Source of the DNA: Blautia glucerasea
Lineage (GTDB): Bacteria > Bacillota > Clostridia > Lachnospirales > Lachnospiraceae
DNA: 64,000 nucleotides
Reading direction: 5' to 3'
Assembly: GCF_020537505.1 (NCBI RefSeq)
Contig: NZ_JAJBMO010000015.1
Span: 24,523 to 88,522, forward strand
This document shows, piece by piece, positions 44,073-52,770 of this stretch (position 1 is its first letter; each line of letters opens with the position of its first letter). The notes beneath the pieces are model-generated. The model worked only from the letters and a program-made list of their open reading frames with translations. It did no database searches and was not told the origin of the DNA. Position numbers and translations under genes: made by a program.

Positions 44073-44585
44073 ATGAAAATGAATAATATTACATTGATTG
44101 GAATGCCCGGTGCAGGTAAAAGCACTTTGGGCGTTGTTCTTGCGAAAATACTTGGATATGAATTTTTAGATTCAGATCTTTTAATACAAAAAGAAGAAAA
44201 AAGACGTCTTTATCAGATCATTGATGAAGAAGGCGAAGAAGGTTTCAAGGCCATTGAGAACCGCGTAAATGCGTCGATTGAGACTGAAAATACTGTGATT
44301 GCTACTGGGGGAAGTGTGGTATATTGCAGTGAGGCGATGGAGCACTTGAGATCGGTCGGGAAGGTAGTTTACCTCCGACTTTCTTTGGAGTCTCTTGAGA
44401 AGCGGCTTGGAAATCTCAAGAAGCGAGGTGTTCTTCTGAAAGAGGGACAGACTTTGAAGAGCTTATATGAGGAGCGTGTTCCCTTATATGAAAAATATGC
44501 AGACATTGTAGTAGATGAAGAAGGGAAAGATTTGGAAGCAAGTCTGCAGGCACTTTTGGAAATACTACAGACAGGGGTTAATTAA
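44073..44585 (+). CDS. aroK: Shikimate kinase
   Basis: Phosphorylates shikimate at O3 in the chorismate pathway. The 170 aa have GMPGAGKSTLGVVLA (P-loop), FLDSDLLIQKEE (the DxD motif), FKAIENRV, VIATGGSVVY (GG motif) and a lid region near RGVLLKEGQTLKSLYEERVP. The ATG at 44073 follows AAAGGA; a longer upstream frame begins inside the promoter-like region and is not used. No other aro gene is adjacent. Confidence 0.9.
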   Translation: MKMNNITLIGMPGAGKSTLGVVLAKILGYEFLDSDLLIQKEEKRRLYQIIDEEGEEGFKAIENRVNASIETENTVIATGGSVVYCSEAMEHLRSVGKVVYLRLSLESLEKRLGNLKKRGVLLKEGQTLKSLYEERVPLYEKYADIVVDEEGKDLEASLQALLEILQTGVN

Positions 44586-44616
44586 GTAACTGTAGATGGT
44601 TGCTATTCGCAGGCTG

Positions 44617-44640
44617 TATTCCGCGAGGTGTTTTTTGTGA
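44617..44640. repeat. 24-bp match to the oriC repeat
   Basis: TATTCCGCGAGGTGTTTTTT plus GTGA, identical to 27384-27407. Confidence 0.65.
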
Positions 44641-44676
44641 GCAAAGCTCACAGAAAACCCGAGAATTGCGGCGCGA

Positions 44677-44746
44677 AATCATGCAGAACATGATTTCTGT
44701 GCATCGCGGAACGCGTTACTATGAACGAAGTGAATCGTAACTGTAG
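44677..44746. repeat. Two-hairpin palindromic repeat, family A copy 4
   Basis: AAATCATGCAGAACATGATTT (seen as a hairpin), CTGTGCATCGCGGAACGCG, then GTTACTATGAACGAAGTG and AATCGTAAC. Order of parts matches copies 1 and 3. Confidence 0.7.
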
Positions 44747-44827
44747 ATCAAACAGAGGAGAGCTTTTGGAGGTTATTGTCTGGCAATAGCCTTTTTGCTC
44801 GCGGAGTAAGAATAATAGAGGTGTGTT

Positions 44828-46120
44828 ATGGAACAATATGTGATTAAAGGTGGAAATCCGCTTGTTGGTGAAGTAGAGATAGCAGGTGCCAAGAATGCTG
44901 CACTGGCTATTTTATCAGCAGCTATTATGACAGATGAGACCATTCTTATTGAGAATCTGCCTGACGTCAGAGACATCAACGTTTTACTGGATGCAATTGC
45001 TGGCATCGGTGCGCAGGTTGACAGGATTGATAAGTCAACCGTTAAGATCAATGGTTCTACTATTGGTGATGTAAGTGTAGATTATGAGTACATTAAGAAG
45101 ATCCGTGCATCTTATTATCTTCTCGGTGCTCTCCTTGGTAAATATAAAAGAGCGGAAGTTCCGCTTCCAGGCGGCTGCAATATTGGAAGCCGTCCTATCG
45201 ACCAGCATCTGAAGGGCTTTAGAGCTCTTGGAGCTAAGGTTGATATTCTTCATGGAGCCATTGTTGCAGAGGCAGCAAATCTTCATGGAAGCCATATTTT
45301 CCTTGATGTGGTTTCTGTAGGCGCGACCATCAATATTATGATGGCAGCATCTCTTGCACCAGGACGTACAATTATTGAAAATGCAGCCAGAGAGCCGCAT
45401 GTAGTAGATGTTGCTAACTTCCTGAACAGCATGGGAGCCAATATCAAAGGTGCTGGTACAGACGTGATCCGTATCAAGGGCGTTGAGAAGCTGCACCGCA
45501 CAGAGTATTCCATCATTCCGGACCAGATTGAGGCAGGAACCTTTATGTTTGCAGCAGCAGCTACCGGCGGTGATGTTACAGTTAAGAATGTAATTCCGAA
45601 GCATCTTGAAGCTACTACAGCTAAGCTTGAGGAGATCGGATGTGAGGTTCAGGAGTTTGATGATGCGGTACGTGTACGTGCAGTTGGTAAGCTTCACCGT
45701 ACTCATGTGAAGACTCTTCCATATCCGGGATATCCTACAGATATGCAGCCGCAGATCGCTGTTACCCTGGCACTTGCAGAGGGAACCAGTATTGTGACTG
45801 AGAGTATTTTTGAGAATCGTTTCAAATATGCAGACGAGCTTTCCAGAATGGGAGCCTGTATCAAGGTTGAGGGCAATTCCGCAATCATCGATGGCGTGAA
45901 TAAGCTTACCGGCGCAAGAGTAAGCGCACCAGACCTTCGTGCAGGAGCAGCCCTTGTTATCGCAGGTCTGGCTGCAGAGGGAATCACCATTGTGGATGAC
46001 ATTGTTTATATCCAGCGTGGTTATGAGAACTTTGAGGAGAAGCTCCGCAGCCTTGGCGCAGAGATCGAGAGGGTTTCCAGCGAGAAGGAGATTCAGAAAT
46101 TCCGCCTGCGTGTGGGTTGA
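44828..46120 (+). CDS. murA: UDP-N-acetylglucosamine 1-carboxyvinyltransferase (MurA)
   Basis: First committed step of peptidoglycan synthesis, transferring enolpyruvate to UDP-GlcNAc; the fosfomycin target. The 430 aa show GNPLVGEVEIAGAKNAALAI, the catalytic Cys in PLPGGCNIGSRPIDQHLKGF, EPHVVDVANFLNSMGA, and the C-terminal RAGAALVIAGLAAEG. The catalytic Cys is conserved, so fosfomycin sensitivity at this enzyme is expected. Two family A-related repeats lie between it and the shikimate kinase gene. Confidence 0.96.
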   Translation: MEQYVIKGGNPLVGEVEIAGAKNAALAILSAAIMTDETILIENLPDVRDINVLLDAIAGIGAQVDRIDKSTVKINGSTIGDVSVDYEYIKKIRASYYLLGALLGKYKRAEVPLPGGCNIGSRPIDQHLKGFRALGAKVDILHGAIVAEAANLHGSHIFLDVVSVGATINIMMAASLAPGRTIIENAAREPHVVDVANFLNSMGANIKGAGTDVIRIKGVEKLHRTEYSIIPDQIEAGTFMFAAAATGGDVTVKNVIPKHLEATTAKLEEIGCEVQEFDDAVRVRAVGKLHRTHVKTLPYPGYPTDMQPQIAVTLALAEGTSIVTESIFENRFKYADELSRMGACIKVEGNSAIIDGVNKLTGARVSAPDLRAGAALVIAGLAAEGITIVDDIVYIQRGYENFEEKLRSLGAEIERVSSEKEIQKFRLRVG

Positions 46121-46201
46121 TCTGTTAAGTTCAGAGATGGTTTAATTGCTGTGAACAGCAACGAACAGTAACAAAAATAGTCATCTGACATCAAATGTCT
46201 A

Positions 46202-46230
46202 TTGACAATTATGAGCAATCAGTATATTGT
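46202..46230 (+). promoter_or_regulatory. metK promoter
   Basis: TTGACA and TATTGT separated by 17 bp, about 30 bp upstream of the SAM riboswitch. Confidence 0.75.
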
Positions 46231-46260
46231 ATTGCTTGCAACAGGAAAACTGAAGAATAG

Positions 46261-46425
46261 CCTTTTATTCAGAGTGGTGGAGATACATAGGATCTATGAA
46301 GCCACGGCAACCCCTCGAAAGAGAGGAAGGTGCCAACCTGAGCGAGTAATCGAACAATAAGAGGATTGTTTATATAAATGTCATTTATAAGACAGTCCGC
46401 TTGTCCGGGCTGTTCTTTTTTTGCG
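46261..46425 (+). ncRNA. SAM-I (S-box) riboswitch with terminator
   Basis: S-box landmarks in order: AGAGTGGTGGAG, CTATGAAGCCACGGCAACC, then GAAGGTGCCAACCTGA, with a P1 stem closed by a downstream AATAAGAGG. An intrinsic terminator (ACAGTCCG / CGGGCTGT then a T-run, about 46391-46425) follows. When S-adenosylmethionine is abundant, transcription should stop before metK, the enzyme that makes it. Confidence 0.92.
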
Positions 46426-46475
46426 GAAATTTTATTTATATTTTCAATTCATCGAAGAAAGGGTAAAACAAAAGA

Positions 46476-47675
46476 ATGGAAAACAAAGAAAAAATCTTAT
46501 TCACTTCCGAATCTGTAACTGAAGGCCATCCGGATAAAATCTGTGATGCCATTTCTGATGCCATCCTGGACGCTTTAGTAGCACAGGATCCAATGAGCCG
46601 TGTAGCCTGTGAGACTGCTACTACTACAGGTCTTGTTCTGATTATGGGTGAGATCACCTCTAAGGCAAATATTGATATCCAGTCTATCGTAAGAGAGACC
46701 ATCCGTGAGATCGGTTATACCCGCGGGAAATTTGGCTTCGACGCTGATACATGTGCCGTAATTACTGCACTTGACAAGCAGTCCACTGATATTGCAATGG
46801 GTGTTGACAAGGCTCTTGAGCAGAAAGAGAATCAGATGGATGAAGACGAGCTTGATTCCATCGGAGCCGGTGACCAGGGAATCCAGTTTGGTTACGCTTC
46901 CAACGAGACAGAAGAGTACATGCCATATGCGATCAACATGGCACACAAGCTTGCACGTCAGCTGACGAAGGTTCGTAAAGACGGCACTCTGAAATATTTA
47001 AGACCAGATGGAAAAACTCAGGTAACAGTTGAGTATGACGAGAATGGGAAACCAATCCGTATCGATGCGGTTGTATGCTCTACCCAGCATGATCCGGATG
47101 TTACACAGGAGCAGATTCATGCAGACATTAAGAAATATGTATTTGATGAAATCATTCCGGCTGATATGGTAGATGAAGATACCAAGTACTTTATCAACCC
47201 AACTGGACGTTTCGTAATCGGCGGACCAAACGGTGACAGCGGTCTTACCGGACGTAAGATCATTGTTGATACCTATGGCGGAACTGGACGTCACGGCGGC
47301 GGTGCTTTCTCTGGAAAAGACTGCACAAAGGTTGACCGTTCTGCAGCTTACGCAGCACGTTATGTTGCCAAGAACATTGTTGCAGCAGGTCTTGCTGACA
47401 AATGTGAGATCCAGCTTTCCTATGCGATCGGTGTTGCACACCCGACTTCTGTTCATGTAGAGACTTTTGGTACAGGTAAAGTATCTGACTCGAAACTGGT
47501 AGAAATCATTCGTGGGAACTTTGACCTTCGTCCAGCTGGAATCATCAAAATGCTTGACCTTCGCCGTCCAATCTACAAACAGACCTCTTCATACGGACAC
47601 TTTGGCCGTACAGATGTAGATCTTCCGTGGGAGCACCTGGATAAGGTTGACGATCTGAAGAAATATCTTGCGTAA
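46476..47675 (+). CDS. metK: S-adenosylmethionine synthetase
   Basis: Makes S-adenosylmethionine from methionine and ATP. The 399 aa contain [59 protein letters not shown], and [20 protein letters not shown], all active-site blocks of MetK. GAAAGGG lies upstream of the ATG. Regulated by the SAM-I riboswitch. Confidence 0.98.
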   Translation: MENKEKILFTSESVTEGHPDKICDAISDAILDALVAQDPMSRVACETATTTGLVLIMGEITSKANIDIQSIVRETIREIGYTRGKFGFDADTCAVITALDKQSTDIAMGVDKALEQKENQMDEDELDSIGAGDQGIQFGYASNETEEYMPYAINMAHKLARQLTKVRKDGTLKYLRPDGKTQVTVEYDENGKPIRIDAVVCSTQHDPDVTQEQIHADIKKYVFDEIIPADMVDEDTKYFINPTGRFVIGGPNGDSGLTGRKIIVDTYGGTGRHGGGAFSGKDCTKVDRSAAYAARYVAKNIVAAGLADKCEIQLSYAIGVAHPTSVHVETFGTGKVSDSKLVEIIRGNFDLRPAGIIKMLDLRRPIYKQTSSYGHFGRTDVDLPWEHLDKVDDLKKYLA

Positions 47676-47733
47676 GATTTGAAAAAGTGACCGGATGATC
47701 TGAAGAAAATTTCAAAGTAAGGTTCATAAATAT

Positions 47734-47776
47734 AGCCTGGGAGAAACTTGAGAAGGTTTTTCCCAGGCTTTTTTAT
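47734..47776 (+). terminator. metK terminator
   Basis: AGCCTGGGA pairs with TCCCAGGCT and is followed by TTTTTTAT. Confidence 0.88.
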
Positions 47777-47841
47777 GTGAAAGGCAAGCCAAAACATGAG
47801 AACTTGGTATTTGCCGCTGTAAGAAGCAAATGGTAAAAATA

Positions 47842-47921
47842 TTTCTACATTTGTAGAAAAAAACTATTGACATTTTATTTCTACGGTTGTAGTATAGAAC
47901 TAACTTCTACAGAAGTAGAAG
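47842..47921 (+). promoter_or_regulatory. Promoter with three TACANNTGTA-like operators
   Basis: The promoter is TTGACA (47867-47872), 17 bp, TAGTAT (47890-47895). Palindromes TTTCTACATTTGTAGAAA (47842-47859), CTACGGTTGTAG (47881-47892) and CTTCTACAGAAGTAGAAG (47904-47921) flank and overlap it. They fit the TACANNTGTA type recognised by BlaI/MecI/CopY-family repressors. Confidence 0.7.
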
Positions 47922-47941
47922 AAAGACGGGAGAAAAGGCGT

Positions 47942-48856
47942 ATGAGAAAGAAAAATTTATTGACAACAATTATAGCAGCCATTATGGCTGTGGTCATGAT
48001 AAATGCTGCATCCGGATGCGGGAAAATCAGTGGACAGGCAGTGGCATCTGCAACATCCAGCCAGAGTACATCCAAGGCTGATTTTAGTACTACCCAGAAA
48101 AATAAGGCGAATCCAAAGGAGGGCAATGCACCAAGTCCAACTGTTACAGGGCAATCTCAGGAAACTACTAAGAAAAACACTTCCTTTAAGCTTTACATTA
48201 TTTCTAAGAATGGGGTAAATGTGAGAAAGGAACCATCTTCTGATGCAGAAGTTCTCGGAATTGGTGATTACGGAAGCTCTTACACATGTGAAGACACTGT
48301 CATGGAAGATGATGGCTCTTCCTGGTATAAGATCAGTTATCTGGGTCAGACCGGATATGTTGCCACTGCATTTGCTTCAAAGAATCAGCCTTCAGAAGAT
48401 AGTTCGGAGAAACAGGAAGCATCTGCTGGTTTAGCTGACCAGAATTCTGGGAATACAGCAGAAACTGCCAGTGATAATGATTCAGATTATGAGGCTGATC
48501 TTAATTTGCGAACCATATATCTGACTTCAGAAGATGGAACTGTGATAGCGATTAAAGAGCAGACGAATGGTGATTATGCATACCGCGATGATAGCGGCGT
48601 AGGCTATATTGCCATTGATGAGGATACTCAGTGGCAGGATCAATATGGAAACAATTATTCTGTTTTAAACGACGACACACATCGTTTTGGAATTGAAATG
48701 GAACAGCATACTATTACTGCATCTGATGGTACATCTATTACTGTTACGGAAAAAGCAGATGGCGAATATTATTACTGCGATGAGAATGGAACTGGTTACA
48801 CTGACAATGGAGATGGAACATGGACTGATGAGAATGGTAATTCTTACACTGAGTAA
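47942..48856 (+). CDS. SH3-domain lipoprotein
   Basis: A 304-aa exported lipoprotein: basic N-terminus, hydrophobic helix and lipobox AASGCGK (Cys about 21), then a Ser/Thr/Gln-rich linker and a bacterial SH3 domain (about 80-140: IISKNGVNVRKEPSSDAEVL, WYKISYLGQTGYVATAFAS). The C-terminal half is acidic with two short repeats (EDGTVIAIKEQTNGDYAYRD and DGTSITVTEKADGEYYYCDE, each ending in G-T/V-GY). The ATG at 47942 is 12 nt after GGGAG. Cell-wall binding is likely. Controlled by a promoter with three operators. Confidence 0.85.
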   Translation: MRKKNLLTTIIAAIMAVVMINAASGCGKISGQAVASATSSQSTSKADFSTTQKNKANPKEGNAPSPTVTGQSQETTKKNTSFKLYIISKNGVNVRKEPSSDAEVLGIGDYGSSYTCEDTVMEDDGSSWYKISYLGQTGYVATAFASKNQPSEDSSEKQEASAGLADQNSGNTAETASDNDSDYEADLNLRTIYLTSEDGTVIAIKEQTNGDYAYRDDSGVGYIAIDEDTQWQDQYGNNYSVLNDDTHRFGIEMEQHTITASDGTSITVTEKADGEYYYCDENGTGYTDNGDGTWTDENGNSYTE

Positions 48857-48899
48857 TTGAATATATAGTTTAGCCCTTTACAGGGAAAATCCCCTTTAT

Positions 48900-48931
48900 A
48901 AAAACTGTCCTTCCAGTGGGCAGTTTTTTTC
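48900..48931 (+). terminator. Terminator of the SH3 lipoprotein gene
   Basis: AAAACTGTCC and GGGCAGTTTTTTT around a 7-nt loop. Confidence 0.85.
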
Positions 48932-48999
48932 TGTCTAATTTTTAATAGAAAATTTAGAGATGGAAATGTATCTTTATGCTATAATTCTAATAGAATGCC

Positions 49000-49072
49000 A
49001 GAGCGTGTCTGAAAAAGGCTTTCTGCAAGATGTGCGTCACAATTTGTGGAAATGATTTTTCAGACACGCTCT
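49000..49072. repeat. Palindromic element, family R copy 2
   Basis: AGAGCGTGTCTGAAAAA (49000-49016) is perfectly inverted at 49056-49072. The 39-bp interior contains TTTCTGCAAGATGTGCGTCA, shared with copy 1 at 12819. This looks like a small non-autonomous palindromic element. Confidence 0.7.
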
Positions 49073-49128
49073 AGAAAACAGGGAAAAATTTCCTGGATAT
49101 TATGGCAGAAAAAGAGGAGAAAGCTGTT

Positions 49129-50277
49129 ATGAAGCTGAAAACAAGAATCATTCTGGGATTCACCATGATCATTCTTATGCCTTTGCTGCTGTTTGCTGCG
49201 ACGTTGTACGGATTCAGCCAGTCACAGTCTCAGAAAGCACAGGTTCAGACCGAAAGTGACGGCACCGTATATGATATTTCCATAACCGACTCCGCTGACA
49301 GCCAGGGCAGAGTCCATGTGATGGCGAAGGATCTGTTTATCAGTGCCTTTGTCATTCTGATTTCGGTTGCCCTTGTAGTTGGTTTGTGGGTATATCGCAG
49401 TATTGCTGTACCTTTGGTTAAATTAAAAAAAGCGACGCAAAATATAAAAGAGGGCAATCTGGACTTCGTTCTGGATGTGGAAGGAAAGGATGAATTTTCG
49501 GAACTTTGCCAGGATTTTGAGGAAATGCGCCGCCGTCTGAAGGAATCCACAGAAGAAAAAAATCTGATGGAAAAAGAAAACAGAGAGCTGATCAGCAACA
49601 TTTCCCATGACCTGAAAACCCCGATCACAGCGGTAAAAGGATATGTGGAAGGAATTATGGACGGCGTAGCAGATACTCCTGAGAAAATGGACCGCTACGT
49701 CCGCACTATTTACAATAAGACCAACGAGATGGATCATCTGATCAATGAGCTGACCTTTTATTCCAAAATCGATACCAACCGTATCCCTTACACCTTCAGT
49801 AAGCTGAATGTAGAAGATTATTTTGCAGACTGTGCAGAAGAGGTGGGGCTGGAACTGGAAACCAGAGGAATTGAGCTGGTTTACGCCAACTATGTGGAGA
49901 AAGACGTTATGGTAATCGCAGACGGCGAACAGATCCGCCGCGTTATCCATAACATTATCAGCAATGCCATCAAATATATGGACAAGCCTAAAGGAATCAT
50001 CCAGATCCGTATTAAAGACGTGGGGGATTTTATCCAGATTGAGATCGAGGACAATGGAAAAGGCATCGGACCAAAAGACCTGCCTTACATTTTCGACCGT
50101 TTTTACCGTACCGATGTTTCACGAAATTCTTCCAAAGGCGGAAGCGGAATCGGTCTTTCCATTGTGAAAAAAATTCTGGAAGACCATGGCGGCAAGGTAT
50201 GGGCCACAAGCCGTCTTGGAATCGGCACGATCATGTATTTTGTACTTAGAAAATACCAGGAGGTACCAATGAAATGA
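49129..50277 (+). CDS. Sensor histidine kinase (two TM, HAMP)
   Basis: A 382-aa membrane kinase. TM1 about 7-27, a short extracytoplasmic loop of about 35 residues, TM2 about 66-86, HAMP (about 87-140, ending in SELCQDFEEMRRRLKEST), HisKA with phospho-acceptor His in NISHDLKTPITAVKGY, and an HATPase domain with NIISNAIKYM, DNGKGIGPKDLPYIFDRFYR and GGSGIGLSIVKKI. Its very small sensor loop suggests detection within the membrane (VanS/BceS-like). The ATG at 49129 follows GAGGAG at 9 nt; the ATG at 49102 lacks a ribosome-binding site. It overlaps the response regulator gene by 4 nt. Confidence 0.92.
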   Translation: MKLKTRIILGFTMIILMPLLLFAATLYGFSQSQSQKAQVQTESDGTVYDISITDSADSQGRVHVMAKDLFISAFVILISVALVVGLWVYRSIAVPLVKLKKATQNIKEGNLDFVLDVEGKDEFSELCQDFEEMRRRLKESTEEKNLMEKENRELISNISHDLKTPITAVKGYVEGIMDGVADTPEKMDRYVRTIYNKTNEMDHLINELTFYSKIDTNRIPYTFSKLNVEDYFADCAEEVGLELETRGIELVYANYVEKDVMVIADGEQIRRVIHNIISNAIKYMDKPKGIIQIRIKDVGDFIQIEIEDNGKGIGPKDLPYIFDRFYRTDVSRNSSKGGSGIGLSIVKKILEDHGGKVWATSRLGIGTIMYFVLRKYQEVPMK

Positions 50278-50963
50278 GCAGAATTCTGATCATTGAAGAC
50301 GAAGAAACGATTGCAGAGCTTGAGAAAGATTATCTGGAGCTCTCTGGATTTGAAGTGATTATTTGCAATAGAGGCGATCTGGGACTGGAAAAGGCGCTGA
50401 AAGAAGAGTTTGACCTGATCATTCTGGATCTGATGCTGCCAGAGGTAGATGGATTTGAAATCTGCCGTCAGGTAAGAGAAGCCAAAAACACCCCGATCAT
50501 CATGGTTTCAGCCAAGAAAGATGATATTGATAAGATCCGCGGCCTTGGACTTGGTGCAGATGATTATATGACCAAGCCATTCAGCCCAAGTGAGCTTGTA
50601 GCCAGAGTGAAGGCACATATGGATCGTTACAACCGTCTGATCGGTTCCACAACCCAGAAGAATGACATTATTGAAATCCGCGGAATCAAGATTGACAAGA
50701 CCGCCCGCCGTGTATGGGTGAATGGAGAAGAGAAGACTTTTACTACTAAAGAATTTGACCTGCTTAGCTTCCTGGCTCAGAATCCAAACAGGGTATTTAC
50801 CAAAGAGGAGCTCTTCCGGGAAATCTGGGATATGGAATCGGTAGGGGATATTGCTACAGTTACGGTCCACATTAAGAAAATCCGTGAGAAAATTGAGTAT
50901 AATAATGCCAAGCCACAGTATATCGAGACTATATGGGGCGTAGGATACAGATTTAAGGTGTGA
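50274..50963 (+). CDS. OmpR-family response regulator
   Basis: A 229-aa transcriptional regulator. Receiver domain with acidic pocket E8-D9, phospho-acceptor D52 in LIILDLMLPEVDGFE, T/S at VSA (80) and K101 in MTKPF; winged helix-turn-helix C-terminal domain (KEFDLLSFLAQNPNRVFTKE, SVGDIATVTVHIKKIREKIE). The ATG overlaps the kinase stop as ATGA. The targets are unknown. Confidence 0.94.
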   Translation: MSRILIIEDEETIAELEKDYLELSGFEVIICNRGDLGLEKALKEEFDLIILDLMLPEVDGFEICRQVREAKNTPIIMVSAKKDDIDKIRGLGLGADDYMTKPFSPSELVARVKAHMDRYNRLIGSTTQKNDIIEIRGIKIDKTARRVWVNGEEKTFTTKEFDLLSFLAQNPNRVFTKEELFREIWDMESVGDIATVTVHIKKIREKIEYNNAKPQYIETIWGVGYRFKV

Positions 50964-51141
50964 TAATTGACTGTTACAGAATGCTTGGTATGAACAGATA
51001 TTATTGGGGTAAATACAGTTGTTGCAGAAACTAAGTAACTGCACATTGACTTGTCTGATTTTTTTATACTGCATTAATATAGCAGATACTTGATTCTTAT
51101 TGTACCAGATTGCAGAATTTCTGATGAAATTGAGAGGTAAA

Positions 51142-52743
51142 ATGGAAAGATTATATAAAGAATTGGAGAACTACGGCAAATCCGACTTTTATCCTTTTCA
51201 CATGCCTGGTCACAAGCGAAACAAAGCATGTGTGGAGGGGGATTTTCCCATTGAACGTGATATTACGGAGATTGATGGATTTGATGATCTGCACTACTCT
51301 GAGGGGATTTTACTTGAGGCACAGAATGCCTTATCCAGAATGTACGGCACCAGGAAGAGCTTTTTTAGTGTGAACGGAAGCACAGCCGGGCTTCTCACCG
51401 CCATTTCTGCATCTGTGAAAAAAGGCGGTCAGATCCTGGTGGCAAGAAACTGTCACAAGGCGGTTTACCACGCTATTTATCTGCGGGAGCTGGTTCCCAC
51501 ATACATTTATCCACAATCCGACAACGATTTGGGGATAAACGGTTCAATTTCTGTGTCTCGTGTGGAAAGATGCCTGGAAGAGAATCCGAAAATCGAAGCT
51601 GTTCTGATTACCTCACCAACCTATGACGGTGTAGTCTCAGATGTGCGTAAGATTGCAGAGACCGCTCACCGCCACGGGATTCCGCTGATCGTGGATGAGG
51701 CACACGGAGCTCATTTCAGATTTTCGAATTACTTTCCTGTTTCAGCAGCAGACCTTGGTGCGGATGTGGTAATCCAGAGTTTCCATAAGACATTGCCGGC
51801 TATGACGCAGACTGCTGTACTTCATCTGTGCAGCGACCGGGTAAGTGAGAAGCTGCTCCACAGATTTCTTGGAATTTACCAGACCAGCAGCCCATCTTAT
51901 ATTCTCATGTCCAGTCTGGATGCCTGCGTAGCGAAGCTGGAGAAGGAGAGTGGACGTCTGTTTGATGAATTTACAGAGAATCTGGAAACCGCCCGCAGAC
52001 AGCTGGGAAAATGTAAATATATCCGTCTGGTTCCTGCACCTGGAGAGAAATTTCAGGAAGAAGATGATACAGCTGGTACGGAAGCTTTTGATTATGACCG
52101 CTCAAAGCTGATCCTGTCCACACTGCACAGCAGTTTAAATGGGCCTGTACTTGCTAAAAGACTTCGGGAAAACTATCATCTGGAAGTTGAGATGACTACG
52201 GAAAATTATGTGCTTGCACTGGCAGCAGTTGGAGACACAAGAGAAGGTTTCCAGAGACTTTGCAAAGCCATAGAAGAAATTGACAGACAGGAAGCTGTGC
52301 AGGCAGAGAAAAATAAAGACGTAACAACTGAAATACCAGTTAAGAATTTAGGAGATGCATCAGATCCGGAAAATCAGAACTGTGTTAAATGTAATACTAA
52401 TGATTGTGAAGGCTTTGATCAAAAAGATAACCGCAGCGGTGACCTGAGAAATGGAAAATCTGCCTGCAAATGCGGTCCTATGAAGCAGCTTATGTCCATT
52501 TCTCAGGCGATGGATGCCCCCTCCCAGATTTGTCTTCTGGAAGAAAGTGTAGGCAAGACCGCCGCAGAATTTGTATATATTTACCCGCCGGGAATTCCCA
52601 TTATAGTGCCCGGCGAACAGATCACTGGACTTTTTACAAGGAATGTGAGAAGATACATGGAGCAGGGCCTGAACCTTCACGGTCTTTGCGGAGAGAAGAA
52701 CGAAACTATAAGCGTAGTAAAGGAGCAGGCAGAGGATCAGTAA
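51142..52743 (+). CDS. Orn/Lys/Arg decarboxylase-family PLP enzyme
   Basis: A 533-aa group III aminotransferase-fold decarboxylase: FYPFHMPGHKRN, SFFSVNGSTAGLLTAI, VDEAHGAHFRFS, and the PLP-lysine motif QSFHKTLPAMTQTAVLHL. The C-terminal domain ends with YPPGIPIIVPGEQI. An insert at about residues 395-455 is Asp/Asn/Cys-rich (CVKCNTNDCEGFDQK, ACKCGPMKQLM) and unusual for the family. The closest paralogues in Firmicutes (SpeA/YaaO) lie next to tmk and holB, which suits the position here. Substrate (Lys, Orn or Arg) not settled. ATG 51142 after GAGAGG. Confidence 0.88.
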   Translation: MERLYKELENYGKSDFYPFHMPGHKRNKACVEGDFPIERDITEIDGFDDLHYSEGILLEAQNALSRMYGTRKSFFSVNGSTAGLLTAISASVKKGGQILVARNCHKAVYHAIYLRELVPTYIYPQSDNDLGINGSISVSRVERCLEENPKIEAVLITSPTYDGVVSDVRKIAETAHRHGIPLIVDEAHGAHFRFSNYFPVSAADLGADVVIQSFHKTLPAMTQTAVLHLCSDRVSEKLLHRFLGIYQTSSPSYILMSSLDACVAKLEKESGRLFDEFTENLETARRQLGKCKYIRLVPAPGEKFQEEDDTAGTEAFDYDRSKLILSTLHSSLNGPVLAKRLRENYHLEVEMTTENYVLALAAVGDTREGFQRLCKAIEEIDRQEAVQAEKNKDVTTEIPVKNLGDASDPENQNCVKCNTNDCEGFDQKDNRSGDLRNGKSACKCGPMKQLMSISQAMDAPSQICLLEESVGKTAAEFVYIYPPGIPIIVPGEQITGLFTRNVRRYMEQGLNLHGLCGEKNETISVVKEQAEDQ

Positions 52744-52770
52744 TAAGGACTACCCCCTGCCTGATACATT

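Noticed and set aside
50112..50126. parS-like GTTTCACGAAATTC in the histidine kinase gene
   Set aside because: It diverges after the first half-site.
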